From Meghimatium bilineatum (lineage: Eukaryota > Mollusca > Gastropoda > Stylommatophora > Philomycidae), in NCBI GenBank assembly GCA_034231615.1, contig CM067317.1:51046282-51110281 (forward strand): DNA of 64,000 nucleotides, read 5' to 3'. The translations under genes and the position numbers were made by a program. Of the stretch, positions 31,630 to 42,854 are shown piece by piece. The notes below the pieces were generated by a model. The model worked only from the letters and a program-made list of their open reading frames with translations, made no database searches and was not told the DNA's origin. Numbering within the stretch: the first letter of the stretch is position 1; each line of letters begins with the position of its first letter.

Positions 31630-32062
31630 TATGCACCCTCTGTGGTTGGGAGAGAGCTAGAGATTTGCTGCGCAGCAGTGGGGAGGAGTAAACTGACAGC
31701 ACTGTTTTTCCTATGGCTGAGGTCCATCATAGAGGCACACTGACTCAGGACGTGACGATCCTTTTGACTTGAATATTTGGTTGCATGCCTGGAGCAATAG
31801 AGAAGTTCTGCATAACCAGCAGTCAATTGGTGGCGGGGAATGAGCACAGTGAACCCTATCGTGGCTGCAGTGGCTCGGAGCAGTTCATAGGTTGAAACCT
31901 TCCTTCCTAGTAGTGTGATAGTTTTTCTCTGGCTCTGGCCCGGGGTGGGACGAAAATCCACAGACTCCCCAGCAATATAATGCCAGTACAAAACATACTA
32001 ATTATTTTATGGGTCAAAGGGCATGAGCCCATGGACCGCTGGATCAGCAACCAACCAACCAA
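31630..32062 (+). repeat. Unclassified repeat K with (CAAC)n tail
   Basis: GC-richer than its surroundings. It ends GGGTCAAAGGGCATGAGCCC, ATGGACCGCTGGATCAG, then (CAAC)n at 32046-32062. The same terminal block recurs in reverse at about 57405-57440 (GGTTGGTTGCTGATC...GGGCTCATGCC), and a part at about 48719-48742. The repeat tail suggests a LINE- or SINE-type 3' end. A 124-codon minus-strand frame crosses it but resembles nothing I know. Confidence 0.55.
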
Positions 32063-32431
32063 CCCGACGGTAAATGGTGCACTATTCGATCTATCTAATA
32101 CTGTTTCCATTCCAGAATATTTACAAAATAATGTCGGAAAATTCTTACTATTATATTATCGTCTTAAAGATCAACATTTTCTGAGGTTTTGTGGAAAATC
32201 ATCTTTAAGACTGTCTTACATGTCTCATATCACACACACACAAACAAAACCTACAACAATATATGCAGAATTCAATTCTTTATTTATGTGTGCACAAATT
32301 ATTTAAATATCTCTAACAACAAAAAAGTGATCACAATTTCCAAACAGCCACCAACTATTATGTAACATTTCGAAAAATGAATTCAGCGGCAGGATAGAAA
32401 TTACGTAATTGTAAGCACAGAGTGTTAAAGA

Positions 32432-32530
32432 TTAATTCATACTCAGACCACCTCTCAACAATGTGGAATGAAGAGTTTTCTCCAGATCTTTATTTCATAC
32501 CCAGACCACCTCTCAACAATGTGGAATACT
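32432..32530 (+). repeat. Tandem copy of CCTCTCAACAATGTGGAAT repeat
   Basis: Two units of about 60 bases (ATACTCAGACCACCTCTCAA and ATACCCAGACCACCTCTCAA) stand head-to-tail. They are related to 29100-29320. Confidence 0.7.
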
Positions 32531-32787
32531 TTGAGAACAGTCTCATGGACTACAAAGTACTCATGGAGAGTAAAATAAATGTACAGATGAAGTACTGTGT
32601 GACTTGCACATGGAAAAAGCAACACTATATTGGCAGTTTTCTACTTGGGGTTTACTGTTGCATGGTGTTGATCTCATGGGCAGGTGTTGAGATCTTTAGA
32701 CTTTCCGAACAGAGAAGGAGTTGGTATGAGCTAATGACTTCTGTGTAGATAAGTTATTAACCGATATGTCTGTTTGGTGTGGGGTTA

Positions 32788-33032
32788 ATTACTGCAGACC
32801 ATACACCATACTGAAACCACTGCAACAGACAAGAGGAGGAAGCGGTAAAACATCTTCTTGAATGCCCTGCACTACAAGACCTACGAAAACAACTGTTACC
32901 ACCAACCCCTCATCATTAACACCCTTTATATGGATACAACACAGCTGAAGACGACATGCACCTACCACCACCTGGCACAGGGAAGAAAGAATGAAAGCTC
33001 ACAGCACCGGAGATCAGATAAGTAAGTAAGCA
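32788..33032 (+). mobile_element. LINE D 3' fragment, copy 2
   Basis: ACTGCAGACCATACACCATA..., a GAGGAGGAAGCGGTAAAACA block and the end ...CACCTACCACCACCTGGCAC match the last part of LINE D copy 1 (9690-9860). The tail is (AAGT)n, at about 33018-33040. Heavily decayed. Confidence 0.7.
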
Positions 33033-33349
33033 AGTAAGTCTGTTTGGTAAATGGAGGATAACATTCATGAGAGTAATATATTTAAAAAGAACTAGTTTTT
33101 TATTAAATCACTTTGTCATGTGACGTATTCTCTCCAGAACTTAATCAAATGATATCTGTTCTAAAAGCTATCTGTTCTTTGTAAATCTTTACAGCACAGT
33201 TTTGCATAACTATTGTTAATAAAGTTTTACTGCAGTCTCACTTATTATAATTCTTAATTTTGCATATAAATTATTTTTTTCATTAAATAATTTATTTTTG
33301 GTGTGTTGAAACAATATTTTTCCAATGTACTATTCCATTATATTCCCAG

Positions 33350-33420
33350 ATTGTGAATGAGATCAGGTCAAATATTGACTTTACAACATCCTCCAGATTG
33401 TCTGCAGAGGAACAAAATAA
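33350..33420 (+). CDS. FANCD2: FANCD2 exon w7
   Basis: Twenty-three codons plus AA. It encodes IVNEIRSNIDFTTSSRLSAE and then EQN; the first part corresponds to VISELREKLD in vertebrates. Acceptor TTATATTCCCAG, donor GTAAGC, phase 2 out. The insert seen after this point in vertebrates is shorter here. Confidence 0.85.
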
Positions 33421-33792
33421 GTAAGCCTCCATATTGATGAGAGTATTTAAATGCCCTTGAAAGTATTATTAACATGTATTTGATTTTGGGAAAAGGAGGG
33501 GGATTTGTGAGTGCAAGGTCTTTTTTGGAGAATATAGTTACAACTGGCAAAAACAGAGCGAGGACGACACCATGAGAAAATACTAGATAGTCCGATATGG
33601 TGGAATGACAGTGATTCAATAATGATCCTGATTAAAGATATTGGGAATAGAGAGTTGTGAAGATCTATTGATAGCCTATGCCAGTTGGCACGACCTGATG
33701 ATGATGGTATTTTAGGCAGTATTTTTTTAGGTATTATATTTGTGTGTGTGCAAAACTGCTAATTTTAAAGTATTTATTAATTTATTTGTCAG

Positions 33793-33877
33793 AGTTCAAA
33801 CAAGTATTAAACTCATATCTGATGCTATGAAAGGACGGATGCAATTCCAACGTTTTGTTGCACAAGCTTGGATTAAG
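33793..33877 (+). CDS. FANCD2: FANCD2 exon w8
   Basis: The first base completes AA|A. It then encodes VQTSIKLISDAMKGRMQFQR and FVAQAWIK; the I..I..A......AWIK pattern matches FANCD2. Acceptor TTTATTTGTCAG, donor GTGATT, phase 0 out. The intron before it, 372 bases, is the shortest in the window. Confidence 0.92.
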
Positions 33878-34199
33878 GTGATTGGTTTGGCAAATATTTA
33901 GTTGAAATGTTAGGTAAAATCTGTTTCAATATTGAATGTCTTGCAGAATATGTTGGACTGTCTGTGGTGACTTCTGACAGGGGAATGGAAGCAGATTCAA
34001 AATGTGAGAGTGACAGTTCAGTCTACTGCCCTGCTCTATTCTGAAACAGGATTTCCTGGTTTTTTTTTATCACAGCAATGATAGCTTTTCTTTGTTATTA
34101 AGCTACACTAGTGTCACTGTGTATTATTTTCTTGTAAACTCCTGCCAGTTAGCAGGATGTATCATTACACAGTTGACATTCCTTTAAGTTATCAGTTTT

Positions 34200-35015
34200 A
34201 TATCTTTAAAAATATAGAAGAAATGCCAGGACTCAAGATCAATGGAAAAATAATCAACAACCTTAGATATACACATGACACTGTTCTTTTGGCAGAAAGT
34301 GAACTACGAAGACTAATAGATCAAGTCAATAAATCAAGTAATGAATATGGACTGGATATAAATATCCACACAAAAAACAAAATGATAATCAGCAAAGACA
34401 CAGAAGAACAGGAGGTAAACATAAACATACATGGAGAGAACTACAACAAGTAAAATAGTATCAATATCTTGGACACATAGTCACAAATGATGGCAGATGT
34501 GAAACAGAAGTTAAAAGGAGAATAGGAATGGCTAACAGTACCTTCAATGACATGAGGAAATTATTAATATCTAAACAAATTACAAACAAGTTAAAAATGA
34601 GAATTATAAAATGCTACATCTAATAATGTATGGCTCAGAAATATGGACATTAAATAAACAATTAGAAGACAAAATTGATGCCTTTGAGATGTGGGTATAT
34701 AGAAGAATAGGGAAAACATGGAAAGAGAAGAAAATAAATAAAGAGATAATAAAAACACTTAATATGAAGAAAGAACTACGAAGAGAAATAAAGATCAAGC
34801 AAATAAAATACTTTGGACACATTAAAAGCCATGACACCTTATTGAAAACCTTACTTGAGGGTAAAGTCAAAGGGAAGCGAGCAAGAGGTAGGCAGAGATA
34901 CAAGTGGGAGAGTAACATCACACGATGGACAGGTTACAGTCTAGCAGAGTGCACCACAAGACAGGAGATGTTGTAGATATGTTGCAGCCAACCTTCGTTG
35001 CGGAGACGGCACTTA
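34200..35015 (+). mobile_element. LINE G copy 1 with damaged catalytic box
   Basis: RTE-like ORF2 from the palm onward: INGKIINNLRYTHDT at 34235-34282, where the expected YADD is YTHD (34268-34279), then a thumb and the C-terminal IKQIKYFGHIKSHDTLLKTL, KRARGRQRYKWES and a GCGGAGACGGCACT end at about 35010. Frameshifts separate these pieces. It is the longest G copy in the window. Confidence 0.85.
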
Positions 35016-35194
35016 AATGATGAAGTTATCAGCTCTCTGATCCACCCAGGAGTGTTAAAAATTAGTCGCATGTAAATGTTGGTTACACTATCTTCTGATA
35101 TTTTCACATAAAACATTCTTCCATTCTGATCTTCTTCATACAGTAAATAAAATCATTTCTGTCCATGTGTTGCTGAACTTCAAAAAGGAAGCAA

Positions 35195-35415
35195 AAAATT
35201 AGAACAGTCTTGTCATGCATCACGACTAAGGAAATTTGGCTGTGAAATTGGCGGTCTCATCCATAGGTCAGAGTGACCAATACTGAATCAGATGTGTAAG
35301 GCTGAAGGATGCAGATATCACAATCAAGTTGTAAACCACAATACATTATGCTTTCCGGACTAATCCAGCTAATCATCAGGAGTTTGAGAATGAACACAGA
35401 AGAAAAAGGAAATAT
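35195..35415 (+). repeat. Repeat Q, copy 2
   Basis: TTGGCGGTCTCATCCATAGG, AAGTTGTAAACCACA and AGGAGTTTGAGAATGAACAC match the other Q copies. It ends in GAAGAAAAAGG. Confidence 0.7.
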
Positions 35416-35599
35416 TTTCATTATATGAATATTTTTCCTTTTTGTTATATTACTTCATTTACCAATGTATCTAATCTTCCTAAGCTGTGAAAAGAAATAA
35501 TTTTGAAGTATTACTGGATTCCCAAAATGCTCATAGCTGACCCTTTTGGATAGCTAAAATGGGCAGAGCACCTGCAAGGTCCCTTGAGCGCAAGAGATA

Positions 35600-36200
35600 T
35601 ATGTTAGCTATTTTTTTTTTTGCGTTTGGAAGGTCCAAAGATTACACCAGTGGTCCACTGGATCAACTACCATGCAACAGAAAATGCCTTGCAGGTTATG
35701 TTTGATATATTGATACGTCCACTGGACATGTTCATAGGCACTCAGATCTCTGCTTCAGTAAATCTCTCAGGGTATAATGATGGTTTCGGTTCTATGTTGG
35801 TACTGTGATCTTTCTGAAATCTTGTATGTGTTCTCAATGGGCCATGCCTATCCTCACTCCCAAATCGTGCATTCTCAATATTGACTCATGCTAATTTATC
35901 TCATAACCCTCTGATCGTGCAGATTCATGAAGAGCTCTGAGTATGCTCGGTCCATAGACTGACCAACTATTATGGTGGCAAGGGTAGCTAATTGGTCTGT
36001 CTGTTCGCTTCCCTCCACACCTGTGTGTCCAAGGACAAAGATAAGCATTATTTTTCTTTTGCAGTCAGGTCCATATGTTAACTCTCTCTAATGACTACAC
36101 CCATCTCCTGTTTTGTCTGAATCATATTAATTCAGTCACTTTGTATGCATGCATAAGAGTAAGCTTGCGATTCCAGCCAGTTTAGTCAGCCCGTAAAGCA
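35600..36200 (-). mobile_element. LINE C-like relic, paralogue of C' without the LINE G insert
   Basis: Aligns with 11285-11480 joined to 11761-12060, for example TCAGTAAATCTCTCAGGGTA and the block GACTCATGCTAATTTATCTC (35882-35901). That is the same position where C' carries LINE G copy 2, but here the site is uninterrupted. Coding remnants are minor. Confidence 0.75.
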
Positions 36201-36230
36201 GGCATTAAACTAATAGTCTTGTAGATGATA

Positions 36231-38830
36231 GTTAGTTAGTTAGTTAGTCGTCGGATCATCATCACTGCAAACTGGACACATCCATAGTTGCTCCGATCTC
36301 TCCTTGAGTGTATCCGCCATCACACTTCTGCTGACAGTACCGGTCCTATGCTGGTTGACCATCATTCTTCTGTGCCCTCCAAAATGTTCACCTCTAGCAA
36401 CACCGCATCTCAATCCCTGATCTTTAATCCTAGCCATTGAAAAGGAATCATCATCCACATTCGTCTCACTCTCGCGTGTTATATCTCTTAAGGAGTTCAA
36501 AACGTCAGCGCGATCCATTGCCCCATCGCCCTTTGCCGCAATCGCACACGGTGCCAGTTGATCCGCTCTTTCATTGCCTCGAACGCCCACATGTCCCGGC
36601 ACGAAAATAAATGTAACCGCCTTCAAGCTCGCATTTCTCAAGGCCTCAATCCACTGTTCGCGAACGAGACCCACTTGTACCTTCTTAATCATACTCATAG
36701 AGTCACTCAAGATGCAGACCTGCGTTACTTTCTGTGTGCGTAGCCACTCAAATGCCTTGGTCACCGCCATAGTCTCCATGGTCATACTACTCGTAGTGAC
36801 CGCAAAGGCACCACTTTCCTCCTTGATCGTTTTACCTGCGCACTGAGCTGTAAAGGCCCAAGCACTGCGAACATGCCTAATTACAGATACATCAGTGTAT
36901 ATAATCACATCCCCCTCTTTGGTATTCTCACTGATTAAAGCCTGCACTTCTTTCTCCACAGCTGTGGGACACCATTCTCTGCATTCCCTGCTAAGTGATA
37001 TTACTACTCTCAAACAAGTTTCGAAATCTGTGGGTAGACCTATTCATTCCGCACCAACTGCCACATCCTGTAATCGGCACACGCTTTGTATTACATCTTC
37101 AGCACGTCCCATCCATGACCTTCCTCTCTTGAGTCTGCTGCCTTTAACTTTCTGTATTTCGGAATGCAACGGGTGTTCCTTATCTGCATGTATTTGAAGG
37201 TACGCCCGTGCACGGCAATACTGTAATCTATGCTCAGCTGTTGGGCAGTCAAGTAGGTATCGCATAGCTCTTGTCGATGTGTCTCTTGTGCATCCCAGAA
37301 TGATCCGCATTGCTGCATTCTGGACTCTATCCAGTCTTTCGATCTGAGTTTGGCTAAGAGTCAGAATTGCCAGTGCATATTCCACCACAGCCACTACCAA
37401 ACCCTGGTACAAAAGAAATAACAATCTTTGCTCACATTGCGCAGCAGCCATAACCTTCATTGCTGCTAAGCCTTTGCCTGCCCTTATGATAATGTGGTCA
37501 ACATGTTCCCTGAAACTCAGGCTTCTGTCAAAAAACGAACCCAGATATCTCATTGTGCTAGTTCTTTCTAAACTTTTCCCGGACAACGAAACTTGTGGCA
37601 TGGGTGTCTTTACCATGTGATTGTTCAAGGAAAATCACGTCACGAATGCCTTAGACGGATTAACCACTGCTCCCGTATCTCAACACCAATTTTTCAGTCT
37701 GTCCAGCTCCTTCTGTAGTTCCACGACACACTCTTCTCGATTTCTGCCCTGTCTATACACCAGGATATCATCGGCATATGACATCGTTCTGCCAACACCT
37801 GTGATTTGATTGCCAGCGATATGTACTGTGTATACATTGAAAAGTACAGGAGATAGAGGTGATCCCTGTGGCAGGCCAGGGCTAATAACCGTTGGTGTAG
37901 ATATCCAGTTACCACACTTAAGAACTACAACCCTGTGCATCAGGGCGGCGCCAACCCAACGCACGACAAAAGGATTAACTGCAAGATTTAACAGCTGGTG
38001 CATCAAGATATCCAAGGACACCCTATTGTACGCATCCTCAAGGTCTATTGCAACCGCACATGTCTCCATGCGCGAATCGAACCCCTCAAAAACATCCTGC
38101 GCAAATATGGCTGCATTTTGCCATGTCTTCTTTCCTGGACGATATCCTCCTAACAATGTTGGTAAACACTTATTTCTTTCAAGATAACACAATACCTTCC
38201 GGGCCACAATTTTTTCCAAAAGCTTGCCAATCGTATTCTGCATAGTTATTATTCTGTAGCCATGTATCCTGGTGTGGTCCTTCCCAGGTTTGTGTAGTGG
38301 AACTAAATAGCTGTGCAACCAGTCTTCTTTCACTGTGCCCTTTAGAAGGCTATTATTGAACATGTCCGCCAACTCTCCCAACTCCTCATCCATTCTTCGA
38401 CTAATGTCATCGTATCTAATGCCATCTGGCCCTGGTGCTGTATTTTTTGTACTTTTCAGTGCCTTCCTGATTTCTTCAACTGTGATTAGCATATGGATTT
38501 CCATGCTCAAGTTCTTACACGTGTCTGTGAGCGTTTTCCTGATTTCTTGATATGCCTCCACATTTCTCTGACCAATTTGTGCGGTGTAGTGTGCCAGCAA
38601 TGCCGCACCTTTTGTCTCGTCCGTCTTCTGCCAGACGGTATCGTCGCTCTGGAAATCGGCAATAGTCACGCGGCTTGTGAGACCATTCATGGATTTGTGT
38701 AACCGCCAGAACAATTTTAGTGACTTTTCGCGTGTTATCTCTTTGCAAAATTCGTCCCATTTTGACGCCTTTGCTGACTTTGCAATATCTTTGAATGTTT
38801 GGACTAAGATATCTTGATATGATATGCCTA
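36231..38830 (-). mobile_element. LINE C copy 3, longest copy (RT-RNase H, three nonsense codons)
   Basis: One minus-strand frame from 38891 to 36240, with no frameshift but three TGA codons at 37680-37682, 37635-37637 and 37044-37046. The last two replace Trp of copy 2. Domains: RT fingers (NTAPGPDGIRYDD), GLPQGSPLSPVLF, YADD at 37767-37778, thumb, RNase H (IIYTDVSVI: the Gly of TDGS is Val here; GHVGVRGNERADQLA) and CSDDDPTTN, the stop lying in the tail. A 12-base repeat, TTGTAGATGATA, at 36219-36230 and 38831-38842 is a candidate target duplication. If it is real, the frame beyond 38830 is flanking DNA. Confidence 0.92.
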
Positions 38831-38929
38831 TTGTAGATGATATGCCTATGTAGTGAGACTTTTCTCTTGTGGAAGCCCCACAGAATTTCATAAATTAACT
38901 GACCAGCAATCCAAACATACTTATCTCCA

Positions 38930-39039
38930 AGTAATACTTACGCAAGACACAAAATCGATTAGCTTTACAATGAACTCACAGACTGGACAACATTGTTCAT
39001 TGTAAAGCTGATGGACCTTGTGTTTTACGTAAGTACTAT
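38930..39039. repeat. Hairpin (MITE-like) repeat, copy 1
   Basis: Imperfect inverted arms 38930-38974 and 38994-39039 share AGCTTTACAATGAAC and its complement. The right arm and its flank (ACTATTGTTATACAGTTT.ACAGCAGTC.CACTTATT) recur at 61100-61165, and more loosely at about 33200-33245. A dispersed hairpin family without coding capacity. Confidence 0.75.
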
Positions 39040-39562
39040 TGTTATACAGTTTGACAGCAGTCATCTCACTTATTATTGTAGATCTCTCATTACCAAGAGT
39101 GTTTGTAAATGTTTGAAAAAAATGACAGTGTTATCTTGAAACAAATATGAAATTATGACATAGAACTTTGAAATTGTAAGTGTGTCATAATGAATATTTG
39201 CATTTTCTGAAGAAATTTGTAAAGCCGCAGGTTTATTTTAAAAGCTAAATCATATTTTATTTATTATATTGATGGGTTTCATTTATATTACTTTCAAAGT
39301 ATTTAATATACTTGCAAGAAATTGTGAATGATTAAGGAATCCACCCACAAATCACAGTATTTCATGGTGGGATGATATATTATCCTGCATATTTTTACTA
39401 ATAAAATTATTGCTGTAGTTGTCATATTATTGAAGTATAACACATTCAACTTGTAGCAGGTTGAAAGATGTGTGTTGATGGGATGTTAATTTCACTCACT
39501 CAGTGTGTTGGGCATATTTGTGATATAGCAATTGTGTCAGCTAAAATAACCTGTCATCATTA
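39040..39562. other. Intron sequence, mostly unrecognised
   Basis: The first 50 bases belong to the hairpin family's flank. The rest shows nothing I can name. Confidence 0.4.
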
Positions 39563-39604
39563 TCATGTGACATATTCTTTCCAGAACGTGGTCTTCCTTA
39601 TCGG
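39563..39604 (-). mobile_element. LINE H 3'-end scrap
   Basis: CATGTGACATATTCTTTCCAGAACGTGGTC is the reverse complement of the LINE H terminus (EYVT then TGA). Confidence 0.6.
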
Positions 39605-39897
39605 TCGAGTTAATATTACTATTTGATTGTAATAATTCTGTTTATTGATATATGATTGTTATACTTTTGTAGGTTATTGATATATGAAATTATACTTCAT
39701 TTTGTTGATATATGATTGTTATACTTCTGTTTGTATAATATACTTCATTCTGTTGATATAACATTTGATTGTTATAATTCTGTTTGTTGATTTATGATTG
39801 TAATACTTCTTGTTATTGATATGTGATTGTTATTGTTCTGTTTATTGATAAATAATTTTATACTTCTGTTTGTTAATATTTGATTGTTATAATTCTT
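39605..39897. repeat. Degenerate minisatellite abutting exon w9 acceptor
   Basis: About eight diverged units of 30-45 bases built on TTGATATATGATTGTTATACTTCTGTTTG. The last unit reads TTTGATTGTTATAATTCTTGCAG and supplies the splice acceptor of exon w9. Confidence 0.85.
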
Positions 39898-39901
39898 GCA
39901 G

Positions 39902-40066
39902 GTACTTGATGCAGCAAAAGATTCCAAAATTATTGATGTTTTTGTTTTTTTAATGCTGCATTTTATGAACCATAAAAAAACAGTAGAAAGTTTGATTCGT
40001 AACAAGATTCGAGCAGGAATACTGACAGAAGAACTTGTAAAAACAGTTTTTGTATCCTACACACAG
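39902..40066 (+). CDS. FANCD2: FANCD2 exon w9, carries the ubiquitination-site lysine
   Basis: 55 codons, phase 0 in and out. It starts VLDAAKDSKIIDVFVFLMLH, then KKTVESLIRNKIRAGILTEE. The conserved RNKIR segment holds Lys at 40004-40006, which by alignment corresponds to the FANCL-targeted lysine of vertebrate FANCD2 (K561 in human). Acceptor AATTCTTGCAG, donor GTTTGT. This lysine argues that the protein is a working FANCD2. Confidence 0.95.
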
Positions 40067-40689
40067 GTTTGTTGATGAACTCTTTCTCTCTGGAATATAT
40101 TTGGTGGCTTCTGGATGCAATTTTAGCACATTGAAAGTATCCATCATACTCACTTACATTCATGTACTTTCAGTAATATTCTATAAGTATTAGTGATTTT
40201 CTGAATTGATAACCCTATGCTCTGACCATCCTTCCATAGGAATCTTTTTCAGCTGGTGGTTTCGTTGATTGTATATGTTTCTTATCCTACCCCTTAATCA
40301 TCCCCCTCAACTATCTCACTGGGCTATTCCAATCTCCTCTTCACCAATCTCTTAATTGTTAAGATGCTATTTTAATCTCCTTATTCAATCTCTTAACGTT
40401 TAAGATCCTAAATTAATATTTTTTAGTCTTAATTAATTTTGAATAAACAAATAAATTTGAGTGTCCTATTTTACCTGTAACTTTGTTTGTTGCAATGATT
40501 TTTAAATAGAATTTGAGCATTTCTTGTATGAATGGATGGGTGTCTAAAATCCCATGCATTTGTGGAAAAATAATGTCACCTTGACCTAGTACATTTGACT
40601 TACTTTACAGAAAATGTAAACAAATCTAGCTTGATTCACCACTTAAAGTAATTTAAAATTAGTCAGAAAATGAAGTACATATTCCACTA
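40067..40689. other. Intron sequence, nothing recognised
   Basis: AT-rich. No element that I can support. Confidence 0.4.
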
Positions 40690-41290
40690 TTACAGGCAGA
40701 GCAATAATCATAGTCCTTGTTCATGATGCAAAGAATAAGAACACTATCGTCTGTCCAGGCATGTTGTAGAAGTCGGCTACAGAAAGTTTGGTGCCAACCT
40801 GTTGCCTGTGAAAAAAAATTGTTATTGCATGTCTTGTCTTAATTTCTTATGTTTATCTTCTATTAAATGATCTCCATGGGTGATGAAGAGATGCAGCTCA
40901 CTAGACATTTCTCTAGACTTTGAAACTAGACTTGATCCTTTTGTGGCAGACTTTTGTTTCCACTTGTTGTACGTAGCTGATGCAGAATGCTAGATATGCT
41001 ATTACTACAGATGGGTCAACAGATCTGAAAGAAGAATGATGAGATAGTTAACTCAGAAGTGTATGTTACACTCCTGGCAGGACATGATGATCCTGACACA
41101 CTGGAGTGTCTCTTTTCTTGGACTAAGTGCATCCATAAACCACCCACCTCCTCTCCACACCCACCCATACCTTTGAGATAACCTTATACAACTCTGGGTA
41201 TTACCTTGGTTACTCAGTTTAGGAGGACCTGTACTTTTGTCAGAAAGGCTATGGTTGTCAAGAGCTATGTACTCACAGCTGAAGGAATTA
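40690..41290 (+). repeat. Dispersed repeat R, copy 2
   Basis: Collinear with 14705-15260: TTTATCTTCTATTAAATGAT, GAAGAGATGCAG, GGCAGGACATGATGATCC and TTTGTCAGAAAGGCTATGG. Confidence 0.7.
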
Positions 41291-41465
41291 TTTCATCGTC
41301 ATAATTTCATACTGGTGTAAACTAAGTGACACAAAAATGTTATATTGATGTCGGTCAGAAAAACCTGTTGCACCCAAGTTATAGATCATCATACAATGCA
41401 TTATGTTTTTCAAACTCCAGCATCATGTGTACTGGCAAGAAGTTGAGAATGAATGTAGAGGAATA
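41291..41465 (+). repeat. Repeat Q, copy 3
   Basis: It follows repeat R as at 15 kb: AAGTTATAGATCATCATACA, AATGCATTATGTTTTTCAAA and AAGAAGTTGAGAATGAATG. Confidence 0.6.
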
Positions 41466-41524
41466 AAAAATAATTTTTCATAATATATTGTATGCCAATG
41501 ATGAATACTGTAACATTTATACAG

Positions 41525-41659
41525 GTGGTTCGGGAATACTTTCCTTCAATTTTGTCTTTGGCTCACGTCTTAACAAGATCACCAGAGTCGGCAGTTTGCA
41601 GAATGGGCGGGGCAATTTACAAGTGTGCCTTTACAACATTTGATGTTTATTACAAACAG
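41525..41659 (+). CDS. FANCD2: FANCD2 exon w10
   Basis: 45 codons, phase 0. It encodes VVREYFPSILSLAHVLTRSP and later GGAIYKCAFTTFDVYYKQ. Vertebrates have the same SILSLA..L and G.L.YK.AF..FD.Y.QQ patterns. Acceptor TAACATTTATACAG, donor GTAGAA. Confidence 0.96.
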
Positions 41660-42143
41660 GTAGAACACAATATTTATAATTTCATCTAGTTATTGAAGCT
41701 GAAGGAAGTCAGCAGCAATGCAGTGTATAAGTAACAACTAGCTTGATTTTCTCAATAGTTTAATCAAATAGTTTCTACCATTCTGAAAATGTATTTTGTT
41801 TTTTACATTTCATTAGAAAATTAAATCAATGAAAATTTGTAATTGTTATATTTGTAATTGTCATCACTGTAATTAGTTTATCACTAACAATTTTAGCTAG
41901 GTCGATCTTTAATCTGTTTCTACCACTGTTACTCACACGTGTATCAAATTTCAGGAAATGGCTACCACATCAAATCTGGAAAAGTAAAGGCAATGCTCTC
42001 ACATGACCACCTTGTTGCCATTTTACAAAGAAATATGGATTTGATATCATATATCTTCCAAATGTCTTTAAGTGAATAGATGTTATGCAGTAGGTTGATT
42101 CTATATTCTCATGCTACATGGATGATATTTTTGTCATCATCAG

Positions 42144-42275
42144 GAAATTGTTGGAAATCTGGTCACACATATTGGCAGTGGATTATGCAGTGAAATTGAA
42201 GCATCTCTGACAATCCTGACTGAGCTCGTCATGAACCATATGCAAGCAATGTCACAATTTGCAGTCTTTGTGAAG
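42144..42275 (+). CDS. FANCD2: FANCD2 exon w11
   Basis: 44 codons, phase 0. It starts EIVGNLVTHIGSGLCSEIEA and ends MSQFAVFVK; it matches EVVGALVTHI.SG...E...AL..L.EL and the ...NAVFVK end of vertebrate FANCD2. Acceptor TTTTGTCATCATCAG, donor GTGAAA. A tRNA-like SINE begins about 95 bases downstream. Confidence 0.96.
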
Positions 42276-42368
42276 GTGAAACTTTTTCTTGATAAATCTC
42301 TTATTGTTCACAATAAGCATCTATACTTGATTTCTAAAAATATTGAAATTAAATATATATTCCAAGTT

Positions 42369-42640
42369 TGTAACCTTAGTGTAGTGGTTAAGCTGGCCAC
42401 CTTGTGTTCAGGAGGTCATGATTCGAATCCGGTTCGTGTCGTCTTGTTTACAAGGGGAATTTTTTTCAGCGATCCTTGTGGATTATCGCTTGAAGCTGCA
42501 GAGTTAAGTGCTATTAGTGGTACTCTCAACAAGTGGTGTGCTGCTTCGTTGAGAGTGACGGGATACATGTGGAAAACATGAGTACAGTGAAGTCAATCCT
42601 CAACTTCTTCTAAACCCGTTGAACCCTTTTGAAATATCTA
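42369..42640 (+). mobile_element. tRNA-derived SINE (S4)
   Basis: A tRNA-like head with A box TAGTGTAGTGGTTAAG and B box GATTCGAATCC (about 42377-42430), then an unrelated body and an uncertain 3' end. This promoter pair is the pol III signature of tRNA-SINEs. It differs from the S1-S3 family. Confidence 0.75.
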
Positions 42641-42854
42641 TATTTTGTTTAGTACAAATATTTTTGTATTTATTTCAAGTTTGTGTGCAAATATGTGTGC
42701 TTTCAAATTTATGCATTTGTAAGTTCTTCTAGTTTGTATTTATTCATATTTTATTTCATTAAAAAAATATGTGAATGATATACTTAATTCTAAGTAATCA
42801 TCAGTTTTTGTGTGCATAAAACATGTGAATTATATATATTTGTAATTTTAGGAA

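Noticed and set aside
38831-38891. Upstream extension of the LINE C copy 3 frame (KFCGASTREKSHYIG...)
   Set aside because: If TTGTAGATGATA is the target duplication, this is flanking DNA read through by chance. It was not counted as part of the element.
42231-42581. 116-codon plus-strand frame covering part of exon w11 and SINE S4
   Set aside because: It is the exon read through its donor into the intron and the SINE. The donor GTGAAA and the FANCD2 match end at 42275.
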